The notes under the pieces are model-generated. The model saw nothing but the letters and a program-made list of their open reading frames with translations, had not been told where the DNA came from and searched no databases. From contig NC_087104.1 of assembly GCF_963855985.1 (NCBI RefSeq), positions 14,446,001-14,510,000 of the forward strand: DNA of 64,000 nt, read 5' to 3'. Source of the DNA: Ostrinia nubilalis. Its lineage: Eukaryota > Arthropoda > Insecta > Lepidoptera > Crambidae. Below, in pieces: positions 1 to 11,405 of the stretch (its first letter is position 1; each line of letters begins with the position of its first letter). The position numbers and the translations under genes were made by a program.

Positions 1-254
1 GCTCTAAAAAACCAAAGAATTTACAAATGGCGGAACCCGCATGCTATAAACATCATACACACCGCACTTTTATGCGTTCTGAATTACGTATTATGTCAGA
101 GAAAAGCGCCATCTGCCATTGACGGGTAATCAAGGAGTTAAAAAATTTACATAAAGCTATATATAACACTGGAATAAATAATAATTTACTTGGATTAACC
201 CCTCGCATGCATGTTAAGTAAGAATCGATATTATTATGTTCTACTTTGTTGTCA

Positions 255-430
255 TAGTTCGATAACTAGATAACAGCCAATAATATGAGTCCTTATTAAG
301 TAAATTAGTATGAAAATTAGCACATTACACCGATTTGGTAGCAGTCGATTCCTCTTTCAGATTAGAAGATTAGAAGCCGACCAATTTATAAATGGCCGAT
401 AAAAGTCTATGGTCTGGGAGGAATCTAAAG
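255..430. mobile_element. Decayed MITE copy, same family as 19854-20019
   Basis: The 20-base word 'cacattacaccgatttggta' (321-340) occurs identically inside the better copy at 19854-20019. Flanking blocks also align loosely: 'tagttcgataactagataacagcc' against 'gatagttggatcgggctgtt', and 'tatggtctgg' against 'cggtggtctgc'. The terminal inverted repeats are no longer clear, so the ends are approximate. Confidence 0.45.
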
Positions 431-547
431 GTAATAAATCATATACGATGTGTGAACGACTTATGGAATCCTGAAATACGATTGTCTTAGTTAAACCGCA
501 ATCCATACAAATAGCAATTTCTAGTTTCTTGGATGAAATCTGCATTA

Positions 548-602
548 TTTTTAAATTATGTATGGAGTTTGACAGGTTTTCGACATTTGTCAAAGTTAAA
601 TA
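548..602. mobile_element. Fragment of the GGCTGAGTTGCACC MITE family
   Basis: The text 'tgtatggagtttgacaggtt' followed by 'tttgtcaaagtta' matches the inner part of the copies at 42392-42500 and 50441-50553. The outer inverted repeat ends are missing. A 78-codon minus frame over 357-593 is a by-product of these repeats and not a gene. Confidence 0.45.
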
Positions 603-1057
603 AGATACACAAACGAAGGGTTATCTAAAACTTTATTCTAGTCTAAATAACTTAGCAACGCGATGTGGCAAATGACTGGAAGATGCAAAGTCAATTATTT
701 ATTATTTACTCTTTACGACCGAGGTAATTGGCTCGCAAACGCGAGAGGTTTGTACTTATTGGTTTTGCAAATTAGACTCTAAGCACTTCGATATCTTCTT
801 TAGAAATAGTTGGCTACAGCTTTTTAGTACCATTCAGTAAATTTTTATTATTTTAAGATTAGTGACCGTAATATTATTATGGTATAAAAGATTCCATACT
901 AATAAGATCTTAAACCTTATGTTAAAAGGACGTTGTTTTACGTGTGAATTTGGTTTAAATTTAATTGGATTTTAAAAAGTTTCTGCACGTGTCTCATTGT
1001 CTTATTTTAAAAAGGTAGTGACGCATCATCTATACTTATAATAAATCTGTAGAGAGA

Positions 1058-1652
1058 TCAATTCTGTACATGAAATATATTTTCAAAATAACTATCAGGG
1101 GGTGATTAGTGATCGATACTGATGCCAAAAATGCAATCAGTAAAATTTTTGTCTGTCTGTTTGTCTGTATGTTCCTTATAGAAACAAAAACTGCTCAACG
1201 GATTTTAACTAAACTTGGTACAATTATTCTTCGTACTCCTGGGCAGGTTATAGTATACTTAGGAATTCCCACGGGAGCGGGAATTAGCGGGAAAATCCTT
1301 TTGTATGAAAAATATAAACCGCTTAAGTTAGACGCTTGAAATTTGGCATGCAGGTATCTTAGTCAACTTAAAGCTTAGTTACAACAGGATATTGCAAAAT
1401 TCCCACGCGAACGGCAATTAGCGGGAAAATCCTTTTGTATGAAAAATCTAAACCGCTTAAGTTAGACGCTTGAAATTTGGCATGCAGGTACCTTAGTAAA
1501 CTTAAAGCTTAATTACAACAGGATATTGCAAAATTCCCACGGGAACGGGAGTTAGCGGGAAAAAACATTTGTATGAAAAAATCTAAACCGCGTAAGTTAG
1601 ACGAAGGGGGTAAAACGGGATCCACGCGTACGAAGTCGCGGGCGGCCGCTAG
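1058..1652 (+). mobile_element. Helitron-like non-autonomous element with internal tandem repeats
   Basis: Seen: a 3' end 'cgcgggcggccgCTAG' followed by T, identical to the ends at 43549, 50190 and 57438, and a plausible 5' start TC at 1058 preceded by A. A gtct-rich run lies at 1150-1170. The first 100 bases match the spacer of the palindrome at 5316-5416, and the next 200 match its arms. The A/T insertion context, TC start, CTAG end and GC-rich palindromic 3' region are Helitron hallmarks; no Rep/helicase is present, so it would need help from another element. The exact 5' end is uncertain. The 76-codon frame at 1109-1339 is not considered coding. Confidence 0.65.
1264..1603 (+). repeat. 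134-bp tandem repeat, about 2.5 units
   Basis: Units start with 'aattcccacg' at 1264, 1398 and 1532, a period of exactly 134 bp. Each contains 'ttagcgggaaaa', 'ttgtatgaaaaa', 'taaaccgc' and 'gttagacg'. Units 1 and 2 differ by a few substitutions; unit 3 is cut short and joined directly to the Helitron 3' end. The palindrome at 4698-6034 holds related units. Confidence 0.85.
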
Positions 1653-2603
1653 TATAAAAATATTATTTTAAGCTAGCAACATAATTTTGCTGCTATCATT
1701 TGAACATTTACAATTTTACAGTTTTAGGGACTTTTGGATGATCAACTAGGTTCCTACAAAAGGTCGGCCGGTTTATATCGAGTATACCATGGTAACAGTG
1801 TGACAAGAATACCGCATTATAGCGATCAGTATTCACGTTTTTATAATAAGCATAGAACATCCCTAGGCATGTAATTGATCACCAACATACAAAATCATCT
1901 CAGTCTAAGAATCATATTCACCTTTCTTTAATCTGTTTCCACAATTGTCACATTTGACACGTGGCAATTTCACCATTAAAAAAACAATGTTGGGCGAAAG
2001 ACCGCATGCCATAGCCAACATTGGGTGAAAGAGGCAGCCAGCGAACAGCTGATGCGTGCCCACCTGTCACAGGTGAGGACAAGTGCGTGCGAGTGTGTGC
2101 GTATGCGTGTACAGTGGATCGGGGTAGTTTGGATCTGGTCTATTTACCCGACTGCGCCAGAAGGAGGGTTATGTTTTTAGTCGACGTTTTTGAGATTACT
2201 CTACTTTACTAAAATGTAGCGATTGATTTGCCTTGAAGAAGATGAAGATCTTAAGCTTGTGAGTTAGGATTTCGAAAGGCGGCATGCTACGGATATCGGA
2301 ACTAAACTTTCATAAAAATTACTTAACTACTACAAAAACTAGTAAGTTTAATTTCTAATATTGGTTTTAAGTGTTCACCGTTTTCAGGGCACCTAAATGT
2401 CCCAAATAAAACGTGCTCTACCACAACTTTGATACTTCGCAGAAGCTGAAAAAAATGGCAAAAAAGCTCAGTGTTCAATATGGACATTATTCAAATAACT
2501 GTAGATATCATAGTCTAACACAGATAAAATCCACAAGATATTGTGTCAAACTCAAAACTTTAATTGATCAGAAATAACAGGCACTTGGTCAATTTTGGGA
2601 CGT
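1653..2603. other. No gene recognised; AT-rich DNA
   Basis: I see no conserved domain, RNA gene or full repeat. A short gt/gc-rich patch with alternating 'gcgtgcgagtgtgtgcgtatgcg' character lies near 2084-2111. The 63-codon frame at 2021-2212 crosses this low-complexity patch and has no recognisable similarity. Confidence 0.5.
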
Positions 2604-2754
2604 GCGTGGGACGTCCACCTACAAGGTGGACCGACGACATCGTAAAGGTAGCAGGGAAGCGCTGGACGCAGACCGCTACCAATCGATCAACATGGAAAGC
2701 ATTGGGGGAGGCCTATGTTCAGCAGTGGACGTCCTATGGCTGAAATGATGATGG
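2604..2754 (+). mobile_element. RTE-like LINE 3' end fragment (gatgat-tailed)
   Basis: The reading frame fragment encodes 'PPTRWTDD'-type residues in decayed form (here 'ggtggaccgacgacat') and ends in 'cagcagtggacgtcctatgg' then 'ctgaaatgatgatg'. Sister copies lie at 28424-28512, 41266-41309, 61450-61815 and, on the other strand, 62095-62217. It is a severely 5'-truncated copy of the 3' end of the retrotransposon ORF. Clade assignment to RTE rests on my recognition of the protein tail and is not proven. Confidence 0.8.
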
Positions 2755-4624
2755 TCAATTTTCCCACACCTCCCCTTAACGTACTACCCGTCCGATGGGA
2801 TCAGCATTCACAAATTTCGCAAAAACTAGTTTATCAGCTGACGGATTGGGGTAATTCAATTCAAAATAGTAAAACGGTAAAGCGTGATCGAGTTTCAGTT
2901 TTGGGAGAATCTTTTAGAGTGTTGAAAATAAAAGTAGTAGTTATTGTAACATTTATACCAATATGTAAAATACACAGTAAGTACACTCCAATTTAAATAT
3001 TTTTGGCCTTTTGCTATCAAACTAAAGGCTAGTATAAAGCTAAAGTACCTAGGTGTCTATAATTATCACTTCATCAGATTGAAGTTATAAACCTTAGTAG
3101 GTAAATCAAAAGTGAATTTCTTTTTAAAAATAATGTTAGTCATTTCACAAGTCTACCATAGAGTTCCATTTAGTCACACGCCTCAACTAACAAACCAAAA
3201 GGGAACCCTAAATATTATTCATGAATGGAACATTGTATGTTGCGCGTACGCACTCTTAATCCAGCAATCACACCCAATTTCCTATCTTATTTCACCCACT
3301 TTAAGGATCAAAATTTATCGACCGATCTGGACTCTACTAACGGTTCAAGCGCATCTGGTGGCCAGCTGATTTTGACGTTTCGTCAATGGATGCTGTCGAT
3401 AACATCACTATTATTGTAGGAAGTGTGGTCCCCATAGCACCACCATGTGTAATAGTGAAGGGTACAAGGTGACCTTGTTCACTCAGCATTAATATTAATT
3501 GATTTTCACGTTTGAATGAAACGCACGCGCGTGTTTGATGATCATTGTTATTCGATTCCACGGCAGTGGTCTTGTAAGGAGCACGCTTGAACTAATTTGA
3601 CATCTGTCTAACTACCCCCGGTTTTGACGGAAAAATTGCAGCTTTAAAGCTTGTCCGATTGGTTTCAAAGCGTACAATAGCACGCTTTTATCGATCGGCT
3701 AACACGGTTTTTTGCACTTACTCGTATAAAAGCTCATCATTTGTAATTCGTATTCTAATTACTTACAGCTGCATCTAGTTTTTATAACTTAAATGGACTT
3801 AAATATGTATAAATAACTAAGAGATATAAGTAACACTCTCGTAAATAGGTAATAAAAAATAATCGGGACTGCATTATTTTGATATACCTAGATAGATAAT
3901 AGTTAGTGCCATCTATTTATGATAACAACACTAACAATATTTACAAAACATTCGTAATATTTATGTAAAATAAGTAATACAAGCTTAATTTGGAGTTAAA
4001 GTTGGTGTGATACTACATGTAGAGCAAAAATTTTATTATTTGTTGTATTTACTGCCCAACGAATACCCTTATGATTCAGAAGCCATTGTAAGGATCCTGA
4101 GAAAACTGCAGAAACTTGTGGATCCTAATTTCAAATTATCGAACTTAGCACGTTTATCAATTCTCTCTCGGCCATTCTTTTATTAATTCAAAAATCGTGT
4201 CTGTGACAGCCACAAAAATAGCGTTAAACCTTTAATAGTACTTTACTAATTTTAGTAGCTTACTAGTTGCTGATAAAGTTGCATGGTAGCCTATACAAAT
4301 GTTATCTGTCAGTCAAACTACAACTTTTAGTTCTAGAGGTCTTGGATAGAACTATCTCGCAGATAAAATCATCATAAAAGTAACATAATTGGAATCCTTA
4401 ATTACTAATCGGAACTATTATTTTGAAGTTTTGGTGTCGTGGAATGACAAATTAGACATTACTATAAGTATAAGGTAAATCATTCATAGCTCCCCAGTAC
4501 AAGTATATCAAGGCACAAAAGCGCTTTTCTTAGGCGATTACTGCGCTCCGCCGCGGTACGCGGGATGACAGATTGAATCATTGTATGCAAGTACCTCAGT
4601 TTGTATATAAAACACGCGCGGCAC
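2755..4624. other. No feature recognised
   Basis: AT-rich sequence with several short chance frames on both strands (2715-2996, 3112-3369, 3225-3419, 3337-3561, 4480-4767), none with a recognisable domain. A locally GC-rich patch at 4530-4660 holds a TATA-like 'gtatataaaa' followed by cgcg-rich bases, next to the palindrome; this is not enough to call a promoter. Confidence 0.5.
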
Positions 4625-4697
4625 AACACACTGACAACGCGTTTGCGCGCGGGATTCGTTATATGGCGGAATAGTCCAGTCATTATAGTAAGTTCAC

Positions 4698-6034
4698 CTC
4701 GGAATTCGAGATACCCAGCTGTAAGTCTGTATATACGTGTATATTGACACCCTAAAAGTTGTCTCAAAACCTACATATGGTAGGGTGTAAGCAACTATTA
4801 AATTTCAAGGTCAACGGTCACAAAAATCGGTTTTTTGCGCTTTTTTTAGAAATATCTCATTTCCTGTGGGTTTTTTGCTATTTGTATTTATTATCAATAT
4901 TGTAGAATACTAAATTCTCTACAAATTTTGTTTAAAAACTTTTTTTATACGGTGAACCGTTTTCGAGATAGAGGGCGGAGAGCGCGCGGTCACTGCATCA
5001 CTTCAGGTCTACTTAAGCGGTTTAGATTTTTCATACAAAAGGATTTTCCCGCTAATTCCTGTGGGAATTTCGGGAATTCCTTGTTGTAACTAAGCTTTGA
5101 GTTTACTAAGGTACCTACATGCCAAATTTCAAGCGTCTAACTTCCGTTAAGCGTTTAGATTTTTCATACAAAAGGATTTTCCCGCTAATTCCTGTTCCCG
5201 TGGGAATTCCTAAGTATACTATAACCTGCCCAGGTGTATGAAGAATAATTGTACCAAGTTTCGTTAAAATCCGTCGAGTAGTTTTTGTTTCTATAAGGAA
5301 CATACAGACGGACAGAATTCTATACATGAAATATATTTTCAAAATAACTATCAGGGGGTGATTAGTGATCGATACTGATGCCAAAAATGCAATCAGTAAA
5401 ATTTTTGTCTGTCTGTCTGTCCGTCTGTATGTTCCTTATAGAAACAAAAACTACTAGACGGATTTTAACGAAACTTGGTACAATTATTCTTCATACACCT
5501 GGGCAGGTTATAGTTTACTTAGGAATTCCCACGGTAACAGGAATTAGCGGGAAAATCCTTTTGTATGAAAAATCTAAACGCTTAACGGAAGTTAGACGCT
5601 TGAAATTTGGCATGTAGGTACCTTAGTAAACTTAAAGCTTATTTACAACAAGTAATTACCGAAATTCCCACGGGAATTAGCGGGAAAATCCTTTTGTATG
5701 AAAAACCTAAACCGCTTAAGTTGACCTGAAGTGATGCAGTGACCGCGCGCTCTCCGCCCTCTATCTCGAAAACGGTTCACCGTATAAAAAAATTTTTTAA
5801 ACAAAATTTGTAGAGAATTTAGTATTCTACAATATTGATAATAAATACAAATAGCAAAAAACCCATAGGAAATGAGATATTTCCAAAAAAAGCGCAAAAA
5901 ACCGATTTTTGTGACCTTTGACCTTAAAATTTAATAGTTGCTTACACCCTACCATATGTAGGTTTTGAGACAACTTTTAGGGTGTCAATATACAAGTATT
6001 TACAGACTTACAGCTGGGTATCTCTAATTCCGAG
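4698..6034. repeat. Giant palindrome: 618-bp arms, 101-bp spacer
   Basis: The left arm 4698-5315 is the reverse complement of the right arm 5417-6034. I count about twenty mismatches and no net length change, roughly 97% identity. Outer ends read 'ctcggaatt...' on the left and '...aattccgag' on the right; inner ends are 'gacggacag' and 'ctgtccgtc'. Weaker matches ('tagtccagtcatt' at 4672 against 6057-6069, 'cacactg' near 4627 against 6083) suggest the palindrome once reached further out. The spacer and inner arms match the Helitron-like element at 1058. A transcript across it would fold into a very long double-stranded hairpin. Frames at 5115-5384, 5378-5617 and 5643-5897 are mirror-image artefacts of the arms. 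Confidence 0.95.
5316..5416 (+). repeat. Palindrome spacer, copy of the 1058 element 5' end
   Basis: The spacer 'aattctatacatgaaatata...' is nearly identical to 1060-1158 and ends in the same gtctgtctg run. It therefore marks the 5' start of a Helitron-like unit, with one arm continuing that unit in the plus direction and the other holding the inverted copy. Confidence 0.85.
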
Positions 6035-6085
6035 ATTCTTACCTAATTTAAGCTTAAATGACTGGACTAGAACGCGGTGCAGTGT

Positions 6086-8226
6086 GATAATAGCCTTTTG
6101 GTTAAATACTGAAGCTGTCATAATAATAACCATCTTAAAGTTCTGAAAAGTCTGCAATTTCGTGGCCGCACCACCTAATATTCTTTCGGAAATTATTTTA
6201 GCTGGATTGCCACTCCGGTCGAGTAGGCTCGCAGGATCTTTTTATTTCTTCCGATTCCGTTCCTTGAACGATATTAATTCTTTGATTTTACACAATCGCC
6301 CTCTCTCCTCTTGTTATAATTGAGGGGCGTTTGTACTTGTTGTGTTGATGCGATTATTTGGGGAACTTTTTAATGGAATTTCGGTGACCTATTATTGTAT
6401 TAGTAAAGGAAAATGAGATGTTTGCTTTTGAAAACTGCGAGAGATTTAGGCCTGTAGGTATTCATAATACCCATTAGATTTGAATAAATGTTGTTTATAT
6501 TAATTCAGAAACTTATTTAGTTTTAATTATAACATTTTAAAATTCCAGCCTACATTACCAAGACAAAACACGTGGTATTTTCTCATAAACCTATCAGAGA
6601 TTGTGATTCCGTAAAAATAAAAAAATAAACCTAATTGTATTCCTAAAATCTTAATTACAGTATTCATAAAAAACAAAATACCCATTCGACTCTTATTAAA
6701 ATTATTTATTTAATAGCAATGTATCTAAAATACCCACTCATAATGTTATGACTAAAAGAAAGATCAAACTAAAAGTGATACCGAGCTGCACCTACCACTA
6801 TCGCCATCTGTCGATAACGCGCAGAACTAGCAATGTAAACATTGGAACAAAATTATGAGAATAAACTCGAAACACAATAAAATACTATTGAAAAAGTGCC
6901 TAATATACCTTACTTATTTTTCGCATTATCATGAAATCGCTAAATAGTATTGATTTCATTAAAAAGCTTTCTTCTAAACTTGCGCATACGCCGATCGAGA
7001 CTCCTAACGCCATCTATGTTAAATATTAAGAACTATGGTCATGAAAATTATTAAGCTACAAAAAAATATTTTTTAGGAATTACAAGTTAAACTTGTAGAC
7101 AACATTTTTACCCTATTTTCCTATTTTTCATTGTATGAGCCGATAATGGTTATTCACATAGAAGTTCCCACTTGGAACCGAACCTAGAACCCTCGTGTCT
7201 ACAATTTCGCTATACCTCTCCCCAAATTGTCTATGACACATGGCCTGTCAAGGCTTTATTCATGGTGTTCTGCCCACTGATCCCATGACTTCGACTGAGC
7301 AAAATCATTTCAATACCCATTTTATTTGTTAGGTACATCTCTAGCATGGATAACATGCTGTCTTAAGATGTGTGAGAGAGATAGAGAAAACTGGATAAGA
7401 CTCACAGATTTTATTGCAAATCTGCATTAGGGTTCCCTTTGAATATAAATTGTGTGTTATTTATTGACTGGATTTCATGGTGTTAATATTATTTTTCTCT
7501 CTTTTCTCTTTATTTGTCAGAAGAGAGAATAATACTCTATAGAAAATTTTTCGTCAAAAGGTTTAATTCTCAATTTGTAGCAAAACCATATGTTCAATAA
7601 TTATAAATTATGGACGATAACACATCTTAAACAGTGGCATCTTGGTTAGTTAGTTACTATAGGTGCTATTTTGAAACCAAACTATTCTTATGTACGAAAC
7701 GAATGTACTACAAACAATTAAAGACCAAGTGTTTTTTTTTTTGTTATGAAATTTTTCTAGACTTAATTTCACTTTATTAATGCTTTCGATTTAAATGATG
7801 ATGCTTTTTAAAGCATGGCATTCTTTGTAGATAATAAATAAAATAATTTCCTATACTGAACCAAACTCGATCACAATTTCACCCATGACGAATTGTCCCC
7901 AGTTCGTCACGGTCGTCTTGAGAATCGAGAAGGGAATAATCTATTCTTGTCCTTGGTAATTAAATCATGGCGATATGAAAGGCTATTGTTAGTGATTAGT
8001 CATGTACACAGATCACAGAAACTAAAGGGAGATGTGACAAGGGGGCGTGGCCGGTGCCGCAGCAAATGCCCAAAAACAGAACACATTGCTCGTGATAGCA
8101 ATGATGACGGCGACGTCATAATGTAAACAGTTTGCATTGCTTGCGTAGTACTAAAGACTATTCGAACGTTGAGTACAGATACCGCAGTGGATAATGAGCA
8201 CATATTTTGATTACTTTGTGTGTGTG
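6086..8226. other. No feature recognised
   Basis: AT-rich DNA with no identifiable repeat end. Around 7165-7200 'ggaaccgaacctagaaccctcg' looks vaguely like a reversed tRNA B box but lacks a partner A box. Two opposed frames (7893-8126 plus, 8000-8203 minus) share a slightly GC-richer patch with 'ggggcgtggcc' and 'gcgacgtcat'; nothing shows coding. Confidence 0.45.
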
Positions 8227-8235
8227 AATTTCTAA

Positions 8236-8271
8236 TGCGACATTGAGTTTCAAACTCGGCGCATTAGTTGG
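8236..8271. repeat. Short nested hairpin
   Basis: 'ctaatgcg' pairs with 'cgcattag', and inside it 'gagttt' pairs with 'aaactc' around a single C. The whole stem is about 36 nt, with a five-against-two base internal loop. It is too small to assign a function. Confidence 0.5.
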
Positions 8272-8973
8272 CATCTCTCTATATCTCCATGGTCATGTAT
8301 CAGTAGCACATCAATCTAAAGACTGTGGGATCTTAATGTGTTTGTAATAGGGTTCAATTTGCAACATAAATGTATACTCTGAAGGGCTGTCAACTGTCTT
8401 ATTGGCTGGCAGGAGATGTTACTTCCATACAAATGCATCCCATTGTTTCCTTCCTGGATATTAGAAAATAGCGTATCTATTGTGTAGTTTGGGTTCTTTT
8501 AATTAAATGTATGAAAGAAAATTGTAAGATAGAATAGAAATAGGGCAACATGAGATGAGGTATATTATTGATTAAAGGTGTAGTTAATTACATAGTTGGT
8601 TAAGTTAGTTCGTTGCGAGTCGACCTAATAAAAGCGTGTTAAATAAATAAATAATCTTTGGACAATTTAATACATCGCCATTAAAATGTATTAAATGTCA
8701 CATTTCATGACACTAAACTAAGGGTAATGGCAGTAGCTAGAATTTATTCCAAGTTTTAGCAGTTAAATAAAATAAAGTAGAAGAATTATGTTACAGAATT
8801 TCGGGGAAATCATTGAAAACATTCATTGTTTATAAAAATCATATCAATTTATGCATACAGAAGATAATGACATCATCAAAAGAAATACGTGGCCATTCAT
8901 TAAAAAGTTATACATATCAAATTACGGGCAGAATACAAAGGCGGATATTTAACGTGTACTCGTGGAGTGCAGA

Positions 8974-9360
8974 GGAGAGGCGCAGTCGTTAGCGCGTGCC
9001 CCCGGGCCGCTACAATGGCCCCGGCGAATCGACCGAGAGCGGAATAACGACAAATAACTGGATTGCACGTACATTTCTGAGTCTAGAAATAACTAAAGCT
9101 CAAAAAAAGCATCATATTGGATTATTACTAAATGTAAAGACTGCAAATTGGGCCTCTTTTGCTGTAGGACTGGCCACATCGAAACTGTACCGACCAATTT
9201 TAGAGCAGATGTAAGGAGAGGCGCAGTCGTTAGCGCGTGCCCCACGGGCCGCTACAATGGCCCCGGCGAACCGACCGAGAGCGGAATAACGACAAATAAC
9301 CGGGTTGCACATACATTACCGGGTTTATGAATAACTTAAAAGTCATATCACAAACAAAAA
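8974..9360 (+). repeat. Direct repeat with tRNA D-arm-like head (two SINE-like units)
   Basis: Two units of at least 110 bp start at 8974 and 9215 with 'ggagaggcgcagtcgttagc', followed by 'gcgtgcc', 'gggccgctacaatggccccg' and 'ccgaccgagagcggaata'. Their offset is 241 bp. 'GCGC-agtcgtta-GCGC' is a perfect tRNA-like D arm, but no B box follows. The second unit looks slightly less decayed or differently mutated. I cannot name the family. Frames at 8996-9214, 9112-9312 and 9148-9330 are by-products. Confidence 0.7.
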
Positions 9361-10249
9361 GTGAAATGAGAACGATATTTTTGGTACTAGAGGAGGACCT
9401 ACTAATTAATTTGTACTAAAATATAGGCTGCATACAGCCAGACTGTCGCCATGGGACTGGCCGCTTAGGTTTAGGTAATTTTTTTCAAAATTATTTTTTT
9501 GAAAATGTTTACTCAATTGTTTTTAAACTTAACTTGGCACATTCTCAACTCGACACGCAAGATAAAAACCATCCTACCCAAACAAAACTCAGCACGAATT
9601 TATCATACGTGTGAAGTTCGTAAGCCTGTTTCTATTTTCTCATGCAACTTTTTCTGTGTCTTGATGCAGTACTTGCTCCAGAAATCATGTAGAAAAGAAA
9701 GGAAATACAGAATTACTTTGTTTTATGAATCTTACTCAGAAGCGTCTTTTAACTCACTGCGAATAAGATCGTCTTTTTAATACTTAACTAAAAATCAAAC
9801 CATACCACACTTAAAAAGATTCAATTCACCATTTGGATACAAAAGTAGGTACAGGATTATCAAACTGCTATACAGCGAGCAATGTATACTCGCAATCCGA
9901 ACCTACCGCCGTATGATATCGCAAAAGACAGGTACTTACAGTGTATGAGTGAACAATTTTTGTAAGTGGCTTCAGTCTTGCCGTCTCAGTTTTATTCTAC
10001 CCTACAAACGTCTTTACATGTGCCCGAATGCATTTGGAAAATAAAATGAATTTTCCTGCATTGTCTCGTGTTGTTATTTAAACTTCCTTCTGAAGATTTG
10101 TGATCATTATGAGACTTGTATGGGTATTAAGATAACGAGGTAACATAATTGAGGAATATGAACTAGAAATGAAACTCAGTGAGAATAGTCAATACAATAA
10201 AATAATAAGGTGACTAAGTTTCTTCCGCCACTTCTTCTCACCACCAGCC
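9361..10249. other. No feature recognised
   Basis: Unique-looking AT-rich sequence. A 93-codon frame at 9499-9780 has no signal peptide pattern, domain or codon signal that I can support. Confidence 0.5.
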
Positions 10250-10365
10250 CATAATGTTGTCCCGAAGTGGTGGTAGGGCAAGCTATATTATGGGACGTGG
10301 TGTATACTTAGGTAAGTGCCCTGGAAAAGGCCTAAGTACTGAATAAATGATTTGATTTAATTTGA
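10250..10365 (+). mobile_element. SINE-like 3' fragment with gatttgattt tail
   Basis: 'gtcccgaagtggtggtagggca' resembles 27165-27188, and 'ggcctaagtactgaataaatg' runs into 'atttgatttaatttgaat'. The rejoined 'tggtggtagggca' word also appears reversed in the SINE at 58279-58615. This fits a truncated retroposon tail in plus orientation; no promoter boxes remain. Confidence 0.45.
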
Positions 10366-10808
10366 ATAGTTGGTTTATGAATTATATTTTAGCTAATATG
10401 ATGTAGGTATACAAAAGTGAAGGTAAATCATCGACCGGCAACAAAATTCAGACACTTTTTGATTACGCTGCGGCGCAATAGCTTCTTATAGCGATAAGTT
10501 AATAGGTCCTTAAATGTATAAACAACGACTTTCTTATAGCAAATATAATAAGACCCGCACCTAATACCTACTTGACCTACACTTCAAATACAAAATACGT
10601 AGGTATAGGATAAGTGTGGTACCTATCTACGAACAAGATATCGATACCTGTTTAGGGTTAAAACGTCTAGAAACGTTTATAGAATAACAATTTACGTGTC
10701 TAGACCCAAATAGTGTTGACCGTAATAATAAAGGCATTTTCGTAAACACGTATAGGTTAATATCGAGTCAGTAAACTGACATCAGTGTCACTGTACAAGA
10801 CTTTGATG

Positions 10809-11081
10809 CCCCTGGCACACAGCTGCTATGACAGCAGTTCGACGTGACCGTGACGTTTTGTTAAAATTTTGACAGTTATCGCCTGCTGTTGAAACTACAC
10901 TACTATACAGTTTACCTTTTATTAAAATTTGCATTCACTTGTGTTGATTTTTGGGCTATCAAGTTAAAGATCCTGGCGGCATAAGTGTCCCAACGGTGGG
11001 AACAAGAGGTGGGATTGATTAGTCCCGTGCTATATGATTTAATTAAAGTATGGAAACGTTGAGCCAGTTGTGTGCCAGAGG
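10809..11081. mobile_element. MITE-like element with CCYCTGGCACACARCTG inverted ends
   Basis: Left end 'cccctggcacacagctg' and right end 'cagttgtgtgccagagg' are inverted complements with two mismatches over 17 bp, enclosing 273 bp. Flanks 'ctttgatg' and 'ctttacaa' share only their first half, so an 8-bp target duplication is possible but not secure. No coding remnant is seen. Confidence 0.6.
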
Positions 11082-11405
11082 CTTTACAAGGTATTTGGAT
11101 TTTTAATCTGTCACATAACTCTATGTTGCATTTATTTCCAATTTCCCAGTAACCCTATATAGTTGTGAAAACTATACCGTAAAAAAGGATATTCAATATT
11201 CATAGAAAATTTTCACAACATGTTAACACCATTTTCAAAGCGATATAGAATGGAAAGTGAGTAAAAAACCATTTCAAAACTGAATCAAAATTTATAGTCT
11301 GCATCAAAAATGCTTTTTGAAACTAAAACAATAGAATATCTATCCATATATCCATATAATATTTATGTATAATAGTTACCGACAAGGGCATAGGTACTTA
11401 TGCTA

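Noticed and set aside
4550..4660. Promoter with TATA box beside the palindrome
   Set aside because: 'gtatataaaa' and GC-rich bases are suggestive, but without a transcript or initiator motif this cannot be supported.
7140..7260. Reversed SINE head
   Set aside because: 'ggaaccgaacctagaaccc' is only vaguely B-box-like and no second copy is present in the window.
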